A stretch of DNA of 64,000 nt. Origin: Pseudomonas sp. N3-W (GTDB lineage Bacteria > Pseudomonadota > Gammaproteobacteria > Pseudomonadales > Pseudomonadaceae). Below are positions 41,775 to 50,806 of the stretch, piece by piece. Each line of letters opens with the position of its first letter. Within the stretch, counting starts at the first letter, position 1. Where the stretch lies: contig NZ_CP103965.1 of the NCBI RefSeq assembly GCF_024970185.1, positions 1,670,001 to 1,734,000 of the forward strand. The letters are read 5' to 3'. The notes below the pieces were generated by a model. That model was not told where the DNA came from. It saw only the letters and a list, made by a program, of their open reading frames with translations, and made no database searches. The position numbers were made by a program, and so were the translations under genes.

Positions 41775-42970
41775 CGGGGCTCTCTTTCTTCGCGATACTT
41801 CGGCGCCTGCCGATACAGGTAAACGCTCAGTCCAAGACCGCTCAGGGCGGCGAGGGCGGCGAACAGGAAGATCGAAGCAAAACCAAACCCGGCTGCAATC
41901 GCCCCGGCCAGCGGCCCGGTAATCCCCAGCGACAAATCGATGAACAGCGAATAAGCCCCCACTGCCGCCCCACGACTTGAGGCTGGCACCAGATTGACCG
42001 CCTCCACGCCCAGTGCCGGGAACACCAGCGAAAAGCCGAACCCGCTCAACGCCGCACCGGCCAGTGCCCAGTGGGCGTCCGGTGCCAGCCACAGCAGCAA
42101 CAGGCCCAGGGTTTCCACCGACAGGCAGGCAATCGCTACACGAAAGCCGCCCAGGCGGTTGATCAGGTTGCCGAACAGCAGCCGCGCACCGATGAAGCTG
42201 GCGCCGAACAGGCTCAGGCACAGTACCGCGTTGTCCCAGTGCTGCGTGGCGTAATACAAGGTGATGAAGGTAGCGATGGTGCCAAAACCAATCGAACCCA
42301 GCGCCAGGCCGCAGCCGTGAGGCAGTACGCGTCCCAGTACATGCATGAATGGCAGGCGTTCGCCGGCGACAATCGGTGCAGCGGTCTTCGGCCAGGCCAG
42401 CGCCAGGCCGAGGACGGCCAGCAGCACAATGCTGACGCCCATGCTCCACAAGCCCAGATGATTGACCAGGAGCACCCCCAGCGGCGCGCCGATGGCGATG
42501 GCGCCGTAGCTGGCGATGCCGTTCCACGAGATGACTTTGGCAGTGTTCGCCGCGCCCACGCGGCCGATGCCCCAGCCAATCGAGCCCGAGCCCACCAGGC
42601 TTTCGGCGCTGCCGAGTATCAGACGTCCGATCAGCAGGCTGATCAGGCTCAGGGTCGGCAGGCTTTGGGTCCAGGCCGACATCAGCATGAACACACCGCT
42701 CAGCCCACAGCCGGCCAGGCCATACATCACCGCCAGTTTGCTGCCCTTGTTGTCGATGATTTTCCCTGCATACGGGCGGCTGAGCAGGGTGGCCAGGTAT
42801 TGCACGCTGATCACCAGCCCGGCGATCACGGCGCCGAAACCCAGGTCGCTGTGGACGTAGCCCGGCAACACGGCCAGGGGAATGCCGATATTCAGGTAGC
42901 CGATGAAGGTGAACAGGACGATGGAAACGACTTGCAGCGTGACCGCCAGGGGGCGCTGGTTTTCAGACAT
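41771..42970 (-). CDS. MFS transporter of the YfcJ/YhhS type
   Basis: 399 residues and twelve membrane segments. The start ([54 protein letters not shown]) is the UPF0226/YfcJ-YhhS pattern, including the RPYAGKIID loop that corresponds to the MFS loop 2-3 motif. Substrate unknown; some relatives export arabinose-like or biocide compounds. Tail-to-tail with arfB. No ribosome site is strong. Confidence 0.85.
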   Translation of the reverse strand: MSENQRPLAVTLQVVSIVLFTFIGYLNIGIPLAVLPGYVHSDLGFGAVIAGLVISVQYLATLLSRPYAGKIIDNKGSKLAVMYGLAGCGLSGVFMLMSAWTQSLPTLSLISLLIGRLILGSAESLVGSGSIGWGIGRVGAANTAKVISWNGIASYGAIAIGAPLGVLLVNHLGLWSMGVSIVLLAVLGLALAWPKTAAPIVAGERLPFMHVLGRVLPHGCGLALGSIGFGTIATFITLYYATQHWDNAVLCLSLFGASFIGARLLFGNLINRLGGFRVAIACLSVETLGLLLLWLAPDAHWALAGAALSGFGFSLVFPALGVEAVNLVPASSRGAAVGAYSLFIDLSLGITGPLAGAIAAGFGFASIFLFAALAALSGLGLSVYLYRQAPKYREEREPR

Positions 42971-43071
42971 GGGTAAATCCAGGGGGCAGCAGGATAGATA
43001 GGCTGCTCATGATAGCGGCGCGAGCGGCTGCGGGGCATGTAAAAGTAAAACTATTTGCCGGGCGGCGAGGT

Positions 43072-43254
43072 TCAGGGCTTGGCGGGGGCGACCAGTTGCG
43101 TGGTGACGAGTGCGGCGAGGGCGTTCTCTTCGCTGCCGAAGCGGGCGAGCAGGGCGGCCTGTTTTTCAGGGGAAAGGCGATGCCAGATATCGATCATTTT
43201 TTCGGCGGTGCCGATCAGTACGCTGGCCTGGGTGTCGCTGAAGTCATCGGTCAT
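43072..43254 (-). CDS. Small helical protein of unknown function
   Basis: 60 residues: MTDDFSDTQASVLIGTAEKMIDIWHRLSPEKQAALLARFG and a hydrophobic C-terminal stretch (ALAALVTTQLVAPAKP). It looks like a compact two- or three-helix protein; no family is recognised. ATG 43252-43254 or the GTG three codons upstream could start it; neither has a strong ribosome site. It lies between the MFS gene and another small gene on the same strand. Reading is plausible from amino-acid composition but not proven. Confidence 0.4.
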   Translation of the reverse strand: MTDDFSDTQASVLIGTAEKMIDIWHRLSPEKQAALLARFGSEENALAALVTTQLVAPAKP

Positions 43255-43273
43255 GGTGTTCACGTTTCAGGCG

Positions 43274-43305
43274 GTGTGGAAAGCGCATGTTAGCGCTTTC
43301 CACAC
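43274..43305. repeat. 13-bp perfect hairpin
   Basis: GTGTGGAAAGCGC pairs with GCGCTTTCCACAC around a 6-base loop. It lies between two small minus-strand ORFs, just upstream of one and downstream of the other, and may serve as terminator or leader structure. No T-run on either side. Confidence 0.75.
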
Positions 43306-43325
43306 GGTCTGGCATTGCAGGTGTT

Positions 43326-43457
43326 TCAGTCTTCGCTGTCAGCCTTGCGGCTGTCAGTGGCTTCTTTCGGCTGGGGCTGTTGGGCGCCGGCTTGTTGCGT
43401 GGTTGTCTGCTCAGTTTCGTGCAGGCTTGGGAAGGGGAGATTAGGGATCTCGTGCAT
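43326..43457 (-). CDS. 43-residue Gln/Pro-rich small protein
   Basis: A short ORF below the usual length limit: MHEIPNLPFPSLHETEQTTT then QQAGAQQPQPKEATDSRKADSED. GAGGAG lies 8 bp before the ATG, so it should be translated. The N-terminal MHEIPNLPFP block looks specific; the rest is disordered and polar. No function known. A perfect 13-bp hairpin lies 20 bp after its stop. Confidence 0.5.
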   Translation of the reverse strand: MHEIPNLPFPSLHETEQTTTQQAGAQQPQPKEATDSRKADSED

Positions 43458-43615
43458 GGTTCGCGCTCCTCGCTAAGTCTGTTGATAGATCTGGTAGATC
43501 CGCGCTTTTACAAAGCCTGGGCAGGATACAGCAGGAAAAATGACAAACAGACTTTTATCTCGGATTTGTGCGACAGATGGCCGCACCCGGAGATTTCGAG
43601 ATCACCAAAAGCCAA

Positions 43616-43704
43616 TGTGGGAGCGAGCCTGCTCGCGATGACGGCGGCACATTCAACATCAACGTGACTGAAAAACCGCTATCGCGAGCAAGCTCGCTCC
43701 CACA
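43616..43704. repeat. REPIN (class A)
   Basis: Inverted arms TGTGGGAGCGAGCCTGCTCG and TATCGCGAGCAAGCTCGCTC with an intervening 45 bp. It follows phhC and is close to its stop. Confidence 0.85.
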
Positions 43705-43724
43705 GGGGGGGAGAGTATTGGGGG

Positions 43725-44918
43725 TTACTTGCAGACTTCGGCAATCGCCTCGGCCAGCAGATCCAGGCGCGTCGCATCAATCCCCGCCACGTTTGCCCGG
43801 CCAGAGCTGACCATGTAAACGCTGTGGTGATCGCGCAATTGCTTGACCTGTTCCGGCGACAGGCCGGTGTAGGAGAACATCCCGCGTTGCACGCCAATGT
43901 GCGCAAAACGCTCGCGCAAGCCATGCGGCTCCAGTGCTTCCACCAGACCGCTGCGCAGTTGCGCGATGCGCAAGCGCATGGCTTCCACTTCGTCGGCCCA
44001 GAGGCTTTTCAGTTCCGGGTCGCCGAGGATGGTCGCCACCACGGCAGCGCCGTGATCCGGTGGCGTCGACCACAGGTTGCGGGCGATGTTGGCCAGCTGG
44101 CTGCGGATATCCACCAGTTTGTCGGCGGTTTTCGCGCAGACAATCAGCGCACCGGTACGGTCGCGGTACAGGCCGAAGTTCTTCGAGCAGGAACTGGTGA
44201 TCAGCACTTCCGGCAACTCGGCGGCGAACAGCCGAGTGGACCAGGCGTCCTGTTCCAGACCATCGCCGAAGCCCTGGTAGGCAAAGTCGATCAGCGGCAG
44301 CAATTCGCGACGGCGAACCACGTCCAGCACCCGGTGCCAGTCGTCATGACTCAGGTCGAAACCGGTCGGGTTGTGGCAGCAGGCGTGCAGCAGCACCACA
44401 TCGCCCTTGGGCGCTTCGTTGAGTACCGAGAGCATCGCTTCGACGTCGAGGCGGTTGTCGCTGCCCACGTACGGGTAGTGACTGACCTTGACCCCGGCCG
44501 CGGCGAAAATCGTTTCGTGAATCGGCCAGGTCGGGTTGCTCAACCACACGCCACGGCCCGGCAGGCACTGGGCGATGAAATCAGCACTCAAACGCAACGC
44601 CCCGGTGCCGCCCGGCGTCTGGGTGGCGCCGGCCCGCTGTTCGGCAATCAGCGCCGAATCGGCACCCAGTACCAGTTCATTGATGACTTTGCCGAACGCC
44701 GGTTCGCCATGGCCGCCGATATAGGTCTTGGTGTTCTGACGATCCACCAGTCGCGCTTCGGCGAGTTTCACCGCTTGCGGGATCGGCGTCAGGCCCTGGG
44801 CGTCTTTGTAGACACCCACGCCCAGGTCGAACTTGCGTGGGTTGGGGTCCTGCGCATAGGCCTCCATCAGGCCGAGAATCGGGTCGCCGGGGACCCGGCC
44901 GATGGCGTCGAAGTGCAT
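43725..44918 (-). CDS. phhC: Aromatic amino acid aminotransferase PhhC
   Basis: 397 residues of the class-I aminotransferase fold. The PLP Schiff-base lysine is Lys246 (SSCSKNFGLYRDRTGAL). Substrate and cofactor residues of the tyrosine/aspartate aminotransferase kind are seen: GGTGALR, HACCHNPTGFD, DFAYQGF, and the C-terminal SSGRANVAG. In an operon with phhA and phhB it most probably transaminates tyrosine and phenylalanine. Start ATG overlaps the phhB stop (TAATG), so the two are translationally coupled. Confidence 0.88.
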   Translation of the reverse strand: MHFDAIGRVPGDPILGLMEAYAQDPNPRKFDLGVGVYKDAQGLTPIPQAVKLAEARLVDRQNTKTYIGGHGEPAFGKVINELVLGADSALIAEQRAGATQTPGGTGALRLSADFIAQCLPGRGVWLSNPTWPIHETIFAAAGVKVSHYPYVGSDNRLDVEAMLSVLNEAPKGDVVLLHACCHNPTGFDLSHDDWHRVLDVVRRRELLPLIDFAYQGFGDGLEQDAWSTRLFAAELPEVLITSSCSKNFGLYRDRTGALIVCAKTADKLVDIRSQLANIARNLWSTPPDHGAAVVATILGDPELKSLWADEVEAMRLRIAQLRSGLVEALEPHGLRERFAHIGVQRGMFSYTGLSPEQVKQLRDHHSVYMVSSGRANVAGIDATRLDLLAEAIAEVCK

Positions 44919-45274
44919 TACTTGCGTCCTTCTGCGGTCTTGGCCACGTCGTCGGTGCGGGCAGCCATGATGAAGTCGTTGCGATGCAGGCCCTTGATGG
45001 AGTGGCTCCACCAGGTCACGGTGACTTTACCCCATTCGGTCAGCAGGCCTGGGTGATGGCCTTCGGCTTCGGAGATTTCACCGACGGCGTTGGTGAAGGC
45101 CAGGGCGTGCTTGAAGTTCTTGAACAGGAAAACTTTTTCCAGTTGCATGATGCTGTCGCGAACTTCGATGTTCCAGTCAGGGATCTGCTTGATAAGGATC
45201 GGCAGCTCTTCGTCGCTGACCTGAGGGGCGCCGGCCTGGCAGGCTTCGCAGTGGGCTTGATTCAAAGTGGACAT
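44918..45274 (-). CDS. phhB: Pterin-4a-carbinolamine dehydratase PhhB
   Basis: 118 residues. The family core is clear: [57 protein letters not shown], with the active-site HH(P) and the later His. It dehydrates 4a-hydroxytetrahydropterin made by PhhA. Start ATG 45272-45274 follows a weak site. The stop overlaps the phhC start. The N-terminal cysteine pair (HCEACQAG) is an addition of this lineage. Confidence 0.92.
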   Translation of the reverse strand: MSTLNQAHCEACQAGAPQVSDEELPILIKQIPDWNIEVRDSIMQLEKVFLFKNFKHALAFTNAVGEISEAEGHHPGLLTEWGKVTVTWWSHSIKGLHRNDFIMAARTDDVAKTAEGRK

Positions 45275-45344
45275 GGTCTGTTTCCCGATTCGATTCTTGT
45301 TAGACGTTACTATTTTTTGCAGCGCGCCGCGACTATTGGCGCGC

Positions 45345-46136
45345 TCAGGCCGCCTTGGGTTTTGGCGGAAATTTGGGGGCGTGCAAGCCCAGCGCCATGC
45401 CTTTCTTGACCATGCCCATGATGTCTTCGTGGGCCAGGTCGAACAGGCGCTTGAGGTTGGGCAGGACAAAATACAGCGGTTGCAGGATGTCGATACGGTA
45501 AGGCGTGCGCATGCACTCCAGCGGATCGAAGGCTTGATGTTCGGGCTCGTCCGACAGCGAGTAAACGGTTTCTTTTGGCGAGGACAGAATGCCGCCGCCG
45601 TAGATGCGCTGGCCTTCAGGGGTGTTGACCAGGCCGAACTCGATGGTCATCCAGTACAGACGCGCCAGATAAACGCGTTCTTCCTTGGAAGCCTGCAGGC
45701 CCAGTTTGCCGTAGGTGTGGGTGAATTCAGCGAACCAGGGGTTGGTCAGCAGCGGGCAGTGACCAAAGATCTCGTGGAAAATGTCCGGCTCTTGCAGATA
45801 GTCCAACTCTTCGCGGGTACGGATAAACGTCGCCACCGGAAACTGTTTGTTGGCCAGCAATTCGAAGAAGGTCTGGAAGGGGATCAACGCCGGCACGCGG
45901 GCGACCTGCCAACCGGTGGTCTCACCGAGGACCTTGTTGATTTCGCTCAACTGCGGAATACGGTCGTGAGGCAGGCCAAGCTTCTCGATACCGTCCAGGT
46001 ATTCCTGGCACGCCCGGCCCTCGATCACTTTCAGCTGACGAGTGATCAGCGTGTTCCACACCGCGTGTTCTTCAGCGGGGTAGTCGATAAAACCTTGCGC
46101 ATCGGGCTCGCGGGCCACGTATTGCGTCTGCTTCAT
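45345..46136 (-). CDS. phhA: Phenylalanine-4-hydroxylase PhhA
   Basis: 263 residues, the bacterial monomeric form without a regulatory ACT domain. Iron ligands His121, His126 ([14 protein letters not shown]) and Glu166 ([10 protein letters not shown]) are in place. It uses tetrahydropterin and oxygen to make tyrosine. Start ATG 46134-46136 has AGGAG 6 bp upstream; the longer frame is not needed. First gene of phhABC, divergent from phhR; control by PhhR is established in Pseudomonas. Confidence 0.95.
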   Translation of the reverse strand: MKQTQYVAREPDAQGFIDYPAEEHAVWNTLITRQLKVIEGRACQEYLDGIEKLGLPHDRIPQLSEINKVLGETTGWQVARVPALIPFQTFFELLANKQFPVATFIRTREELDYLQEPDIFHEIFGHCPLLTNPWFAEFTHTYGKLGLQASKEERVYLARLYWMTIEFGLVNTPEGQRIYGGGILSSPKETVYSLSDEPEHQAFDPLECMRTPYRIDILQPLYFVLPNLKRLFDLAHEDIMGMVKKGMALGLHAPKFPPKPKAA

Positions 46137-46259
46137 GCTGCTCTCCTGCAAGGGGGAATTCGTTCTTGTTATGTCCAGCGATGGCTCTAGAGATACTCCA
46201 AAGATGCGCGGTGATGCAGCAGGTGGTCGCAGCGATGCGTAGGAAAATTCGCCGAGATT

Positions 46260-46277
46260 CGTAAATAATTCGTTACG
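46260..46277. promoter_or_regulatory. Candidate PhhR/TyrR box
   Basis: CGTAA and TTACG flank an 8-base spacer, an 18-base palindrome resembling the TyrR/PhhR site TGTAAA-N6-TTTACA at 9 of 12 positions. It lies 124 bp before the phhA start and 279 bp before that of phhR. Confidence 0.5.
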
Positions 46278-46315
46278 TATTGGCGGGTGTGGCGCAGGTA
46301 TTGAGATTTTACGGT

Positions 46316-46343
46316 TTGAAAAGCCTTATTACTGTCACATAAT
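46316..46343 (+). promoter_or_regulatory. Sigma-70-type promoter for phhR
   Basis: TTGAAA and CATAAT, each one base off consensus, are separated by 16 bp. It reads toward phhR, with a leader of about 200 bp that includes the REPIN. Confidence 0.5.
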
Positions 46344-46416
46344 CTTGACGACTAACTTTGTGCCTCTGCAAAAAAATGCTGCGGCTGGTCAAGGATTGGG
46401 CGTTGTACTACCCCTC

Positions 46417-46505
46417 TGTGGGAGCAGCCTGCTCGCGAAACCGTCCGTCCAGTTAACAGAAATATTGACTGATACACCGCTTTCGCGAGCAGCCTCGCTT
46501 CCACA
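46417..46505. repeat. REPIN (class A) in phhR leader
   Basis: Arms TGTGGGAGCAGCCTGCTCG and TTCGCGAGCAGCCTCGCTTC with a 43-bp centre. A base is missing in both arms relative to the standard copy (GAGC-GAGCC), so it is a slightly diverged pair that has changed in concert. Confidence 0.8.
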
Positions 46506-46555
46506 GGTTGCATTTCAGGCATTCCACTCCACTTCACTGCTTTCGGGCCTTTCAA

Positions 46556-48115
46556 ATGCGTATCAAAGTCCATTGCCAGAACCGCATCGGCATCCTGCGC
46601 GACATTCTCAACCTGCTGGTGGAGTACGGGATCAACGTCGCCCGTGGCGAAGTAGGCGGGGAGCATGGCAATGCGATCTATCTGCATTGCCCGAACCTGA
46701 TCAATATCCAGTTCCAGGCATTGCGTGCGAAATTCGAGGGCATTGCCGGGGTGTTTGGCGTCAAGCGTGTAGGGCTGATGCCCAGCGAGCGTCGGCACAT
46801 GGAGCTCAATGCCTTGCTGGGTGCGCTGGAATTTCCGGTGCTGTCGATTGATATGGGCGGCTCGATCGTGGCGGCTAACCGCGCGGCGGCGCAGCTGCTC
46901 GGGGTGCGGGTCGATGAGGTGCCGGGGATTCCGCTGTCGCGCTACGCCGAGGATTTCGACTTGCCGGAACTGGTGCGCGCCAACAAATCGCGGATCAACG
47001 GTTTGCGGGTGAAGGTGAAGGGGGATGTGTTTCTCGCCGACATCGCGCCGCTGCAATCAGAGCATGACGACAGCGAGGCCATGGCCGGTGCGGTATTGAC
47101 CCTGCACCGCGCCGACCGCGTTGGTGAGCGTATCTACAACGTGCGCAAGCAAGAGTTGCGTGGTTTTGACAGCATCTTCCAGAGCTCGAAAGTGATGGCA
47201 GCGGTAGTGCGCGAAGCCCGGCGCATGGCGCCGCTGGATGCGCCTTTATTGATAGAAGGTGAAACCGGCACGGGCAAAGAGTTGCTGGCGCGGGCCTGTC
47301 ACCTGGCCAGCCCGCGTGGGCAGTCGCCGCTGATGGCGCTTAACTGCGCAGGGTTGCCGGAGTCGATGGCCGAGACCGAATTGTTCGGTTACGGCCCCGG
47401 TGCTTTCGAAGGTGCGCGGGCCGAGGGCAAGCTCGGGCTGCTGGAGCTGACGGCGGGCGGTACGCTGTTTCTCGATGGTGTCGGTGAGATGAGTCCGCGC
47501 TTGCAGGTGAAACTGCTGCGCTTTTTACAGGACGGCTGCTTCCGCCGTGTCGGCAGTGATGAAGAGGTGTATCTGGATGTCCGGGTCATCTGCGCGACTC
47601 AGGTGGACCTGTCGGAACTGTGCGCCCGTGGCGAGTTTCGCCAGGATCTGTATCACCGCCTGAACGTGCTGTCGCTGCACATTCCACCGCTACGCGAATG
47701 CCTCGACGGTTTGACGCCGTTGGTGGAGCACTTTCTCGATCAGGCCAGCCGCCAGATCGGCTGCCCGCTGCCGACACTGGCGCCGGCGGCGATGGAACGG
47801 CTCAGCCATTACCATTGGCCGGGCAATGTGCGGCAGCTGGAGAACGTGTTGTTCCAGGCGGTTTCCCTGTGCGACGGCGGCATGGTCAAGGTCGAGCACA
47901 TACGTTTGCCGGATTATGGCGTGCGTCAGCCGCTTGGCGATTTCTCACTTGAAGGCGGGCTGGATGCGATTGTCGGGCGCTTTGAGAAAGCGGTGCTGGA
48001 GCGACTGTATTCCGAGCATCCGAGCAGTCGGCAGTTGGGCAAGCGCCTGGGAGTTTCGCATACGACCATTGCCAATAAATTGCGTGAGTATGAGGTGGGC
48101 AAAGACAACACCTGA
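46556..48115 (+). CDS. phhR: Aromatic amino acid regulator PhhR (TyrR-like)
   Basis: 519 residues. An ACT domain (1-72, IKVHCQNRIGILRDILNLL), a PAS domain (about 80-195), an AAA+ domain with Walker A GETGTGKE (235-242) and a C-terminal helix-turn-helix (SSRQLGKRLGVSHTTIANKLREY). The motif that should read GAFTGA is GAFEGA (282-287), as in TyrR-like proteins that act mostly on sigma-70. It responds to phenylalanine and tyrosine and controls phhA and aromatic transport. ATG 46556 fits the ACT start; the ribosome site is weak. Confidence 0.93.
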   Translation: MRIKVHCQNRIGILRDILNLLVEYGINVARGEVGGEHGNAIYLHCPNLINIQFQALRAKFEGIAGVFGVKRVGLMPSERRHMELNALLGALEFPVLSIDMGGSIVAANRAAAQLLGVRVDEVPGIPLSRYAEDFDLPELVRANKSRINGLRVKVKGDVFLADIAPLQSEHDDSEAMAGAVLTLHRADRVGERIYNVRKQELRGFDSIFQSSKVMAAVVREARRMAPLDAPLLIEGETGTGKELLARACHLASPRGQSPLMALNCAGLPESMAETELFGYGPGAFEGARAEGKLGLLELTAGGTLFLDGVGEMSPRLQVKLLRFLQDGCFRRVGSDEEVYLDVRVICATQVDLSELCARGEFRQDLYHRLNVLSLHIPPLRECLDGLTPLVEHFLDQASRQIGCPLPTLAPAAMERLSHYHWPGNVRQLENVLFQAVSLCDGGMVKVEHIRLPDYGVRQPLGDFSLEGGLDAIVGRFEKAVLERLYSEHPSSRQLGKRLGVSHTTIANKLREYEVGKDNT

Positions 48116-48132
48116 CCTGTGTGGTGAGCTTT

Positions 48133-48253
48133 TGTGGCGAGGGGGCTTGCCCCCGTTGGGTTGCGAAGCAGCCCCCTGTAATCTTTCATATCCACGAGTT
48201 TTCTGGTTTTGCGACTGCTGCGCAGCCGAACGGGGGCAAGCCCCCTCGCCACA
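48133..48253. repeat. REPIN (class B)
   Basis: Arms TGTGGCGAGGGGGCTTGCCC and GGGGGCAAGCCCCCTCGCCA with a centre containing TTTGCGACTG and GCGCAGCCGA, as in the copy at 12279-12410. Lies between phhR and the flgF promoter. Confidence 0.85.
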
Positions 48254-48487
48254 CATTGTGATTCACCTTCAATAAATGTGTACTGGCCGCACAGGCCGGG
48301 TGTTGCCACATACCGGCATAACGCCGCCGGTTTTTCGACTTTGACACAATCCCCCCATCCCCTCTGAATCCCCCAAGTCCTTTGTTTGCCGGGTCTCGCG
48401 CTGTCAGAAAAAAGTTGGTCTGCAAATTGCTTATCGCTCAGCAGTACAGCGGTGGGCGGCAAACGCCCGGCATGCAGAGGAAAGACT
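48254..48487 (+). promoter_or_regulatory. flgF operon upstream region
   Basis: 234 bp between the REPIN and flgF. Contains the sigma-54 element at 48415-48431 and a C-rich block (48348-48375). Together with the REPIN it fills the 372 bp from phhR to flgF. No gene seen. Confidence 0.55.
48415..48431 (+). promoter_or_regulatory. Sigma-54 promoter of flgFGHIJKL
   Basis: TTGGTCTGCAAATTGCTT contains GG and GC separated by 10 bp, the -24/-12 spacing, and matches TGG-N8-TTGC. It lies about 57 bp before the flgF start. The flgFGHIJKL operon of pseudomonads is RpoN- and FleR-dependent, in agreement. Confidence 0.75.
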
Positions 48488-49228
48488 GTGGACAAGTACC
48501 TTTATGTGGCAATGACCGGCGCCAGCCAGAATGCACTGGCGCAGAAGGCTCATGCCAACAACCTGGCGAACATCTCCACCAACGGTTTTCAGAAGGATCT
48601 GGAACAGGCCCGTTCGATGCCGGTGTTTGGTGACAGCTTTCCGGCGCGTGCCTACGCCATGACCGAGCGTCCAGCCACCGACTTTTCGTCTGGCTCGATG
48701 GTTGAGACCGGTCGCGACCTCGACGTGGCAGTAACCGGTAACGGTTTCATTGCCGTGCAAAGCCCTGATGGCAGCGAAAGCTATGTGCGCACCGGCAGCC
48801 TGAACGTTGACGCCCTGGGCGTGCTGCGGGCCGGCAACGGTATGCCGGTCATGGGCAATGGCGGGCCGATTGCCGTGCCGCCTGAGCAGAAGATCGAAAT
48901 CGGTGAAGACGGCACGATCAGCATTCGTTCGATGGGTGAAGGCCCGCGCGTGATCGCTGAAATCGACCGCATCAAGCTGGTCAATCCTGACATCAAGAAC
49001 ATGACCAAAGGCCTGGACGGTGCGATCCACACCACCGACGGCAAGCCGGCGCAAGCCGATGCCGGCGTCAAGCTGGTGTCCGGGTTCCTTCAGTCGAGCA
49101 ACGTCAATGCCGTGGAAGAGATGACCTCGGTGCTGGCCTTGTCCAAGCAGTTCGAGCTGCACATCAAGATGATGAACACCGCCAAAGACGATGACCAGGC
49201 CATGGCTCGGGTCTTGCAGATCAGCTAA
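48488..49228 (+). CDS. flgF: Flagellar basal-body rod protein FlgF
   Basis: 246 residues. Rod/hook family N-terminus (MTGASQNALAQKAHANNLANISTNGFQKD, with the ANNLANISTxGF motif) and C-terminus (GFLQSSNVNAVEEMTSVLALSKQFELHIKMMNTA). Forms the proximal rod. GTG 48488 (VDKYLYV) is chosen with GAGG 6-7 bp upstream; the upstream open frame runs into the promoter. First gene of the operon. Confidence 0.93.
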   Translation: MDKYLYVAMTGASQNALAQKAHANNLANISTNGFQKDLEQARSMPVFGDSFPARAYAMTERPATDFSSGSMVETGRDLDVAVTGNGFIAVQSPDGSESYVRTGSLNVDALGVLRAGNGMPVMGNGGPIAVPPEQKIEIGEDGTISIRSMGEGPRVIAEIDRIKLVNPDIKNMTKGLDGAIHTTDGKPAQADAGVKLVSGFLQSSNVNAVEEMTSVLALSKQFELHIKMMNTAKDDDQAMARVLQIS

Positions 49229-49273
49229 TTATCAGAACGTCGCGCCGTAAAACAGGCGCACGAGGAGAATCGA

Positions 49274-50059
49274 ATGCTTCCGGCTCTATGGGTTGCCAAA
49301 ACAGGTCTGTCCGCCCAGGACACCAACCTGACCACCATTTCCAACAACCTGGCGAACGTCTCGACCACGGGTTTCAAACGTGACCGCGCCGAGTTCCAGG
49401 ACTTGCTGTACCAGATCAAACGCCAGCCTGGCGCCCAGTCGACCCAGGACAGCGAACTGCCGTCCGGTCTGCAATTGGGTACCGGTGTACGCATCGTCGG
49501 CACCCAGAAAAACTTCACCGCCGGCAGCCTGCAAACCACCGAACAGCCACTGGACCTGGCGGTCGACGGTCGCGGTTTCTTCCAGATTCTGCAACCGGAC
49601 GGCACCACGTCCTACACCCGTGACGGCACCTTCCACCTCGACTCCAACGGCCAGATCGTGAACGCCAGCGGTTTCGCCCTGGAGCCGGCCATTGTCATTC
49701 CGAACAATGCCCAGAGCTTCACGGTCGGTACTGACGGTACGGTGTCCATTACCGTTCCCGGCAACGCAGCCACCCAGGTGATCGGCAATCTGCAAACCGC
49801 CGACTTCATCAACCCGGCCGGTCTGCAGGCAGTGGGTAACAACCTGTTCCTGGAAACCGCCGCCAGCGGCGCGCCGCAAATCGGCACGCCAGGCCTGAAC
49901 GGTTTCGGCACCACGCTGCAGAACACCCTGGAAGGTTCCAACGTCAGCACCGTTGAGGAGATGGTCAACATGATCACCACTCAGCGCGCCTACGAGATGA
50001 ACTCCAAGGTGATCTCCACCGCCGACCAGATGCTCTCGTTCGTAACGCAGAATCTGTAA
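49274..50059 (+). CDS. flgG: Flagellar distal rod protein FlgG
   Basis: 261 residues, typical length for FlgG. Contains ANNLANVSTTGFKRDRAEFQDLLYQIKRQPG at the N-terminus, and the C-terminal EGSNVSTVEEMVNMITTQRAYEMNSKVISTADQMLSF. Forms the distal rod that passes through the L and P rings. AGGAG 7 bp before the ATG. Preceded by flgF, 45 bp away. Confidence 0.95.
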   Translation: MLPALWVAKTGLSAQDTNLTTISNNLANVSTTGFKRDRAEFQDLLYQIKRQPGAQSTQDSELPSGLQLGTGVRIVGTQKNFTAGSLQTTEQPLDLAVDGRGFFQILQPDGTTSYTRDGTFHLDSNGQIVNASGFALEPAIVIPNNAQSFTVGTDGTVSITVPGNAATQVIGNLQTADFINPAGLQAVGNNLFLETAASGAPQIGTPGLNGFGTTLQNTLEGSNVSTVEEMVNMITTQRAYEMNSKVISTADQMLSFVTQNL

Positions 50060-50110
50060 TCAAGTCTATGAGGCGGCATGAAGCCGCCTGCAGCACCGTG
50101 AGGTAGGGTC

Positions 50111-50806
50111 ATGAAACGCTTTGTATCTGTTTTGGCACTGAGTGGGGTGGTCTCGCTCGCGGGCTGCGTCGCGCCGACGCCCAAGCCCAATGACCCGTAC
50201 TACGCCCCGGTGTTGCCGCGAACGCCGCTGCCGGCTGCCGCCAACAATGGCTCGATTTATCAGGCCGGTTTCGAACAGAACCTGTACAGCGACCGCAAGG
50301 CATTCCGGGTCGGTGACATCATCACCATCACCCTGAACGAGAAGACCCAGGCCAGCAAGGGCGCCAACTCGCAGATCGACAAGACCAGCAAGACCAGCAT
50401 TGGCCTGACGTCGTTGTTCGGTGGCGGCCTGACCACCAATAACCCGGTGGGCAGTGGTGACTTGAGTCTCAACGCCGGCTACAGCGGCGACCGTGCCACC
50501 AACGGCGCCAGCAAATCCGGGCAGAGCAACAGCCTGACCGGTTCGATCACCGTGACCGTCGCCGACGTGTTGCCCAACGGCATCATCGCCGTGCGTGGCG
50601 AGAAGTGGATGACGCTCAACTCTGGTGACGAACTGGTGCGCATCGCCGGTCTGGTTCGCGCCGATGACATTGCAACCGACAACACCGTTTCGTCGACTCG
50701 CGTCGCCGATGCGCGCATCACCTACTCGGGCACCGGTGCGTTTGCCGATGCGAGTCAGCCAGGCTGGTTCGACCGTTTCTTCCTCAGTCCGCTGTTCCCT
50801 TTCTAG
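50111..50806 (+). CDS. flgH: Flagellar L-ring lipoprotein FlgH
   Basis: 231 residues. Signal peptide with a lipobox (SLAG-Cys19), then the FlgH core ([21 protein letters not shown], and [30 protein letters not shown] block). It forms the outer-membrane L ring. Starts 51 bp after flgG with GAGG 7 bp upstream. The stop abuts the flgI GTG start. Confidence 0.95.
   Translation: MKRFVSVLALSGVVSLAGCVAPTPKPNDPYYAPVLPRTPLPAAANNGSIYQAGFEQNLYSDRKAFRVGDIITITLNEKTQASKGANSQIDKTSKTSIGLTSLFGGGLTTNNPVGSGDLSLNAGYSGDRATNGASKSGQSNSLTGSITVTVADVLPNGIIAVRGEKWMTLNSGDELVRIAGLVRADDIATDNTVSSTRVADARITYSGTGAFADASQPGWFDRFFLSPLFPF

Larger units (their letters stand above)
46137..46555. promoter_or_regulatory. phhA/phhR divergent control region
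   Basis: 419 bp with a candidate PhhR palindrome (46260-46277), a sigma-70-type promoter for phhR (46316-46343) and a REPIN (46417-46505) lying in the phhR 5' leader. A sigma-54-like match (TGGC..TTGA, 46290-46304) is imperfect. No RNA gene or ORF seen. Confidence 0.5.

Noticed and set aside
39828-42527. 899-residue open frame on the minus strand across aroP and arfB
   Set aside because: It is the antisense shadow of aroP, arfB and the MFS gene. It is rich in Arg, His and Gln without motif, and the sense proteins are clear families.
46290-46305. Sigma-54-like promoter TGGCGCAGGTATTGAG upstream of phhR
   Set aside because: The -12 element has GA in place of GC; a nearby sigma-70 match (46316-46343) is better.
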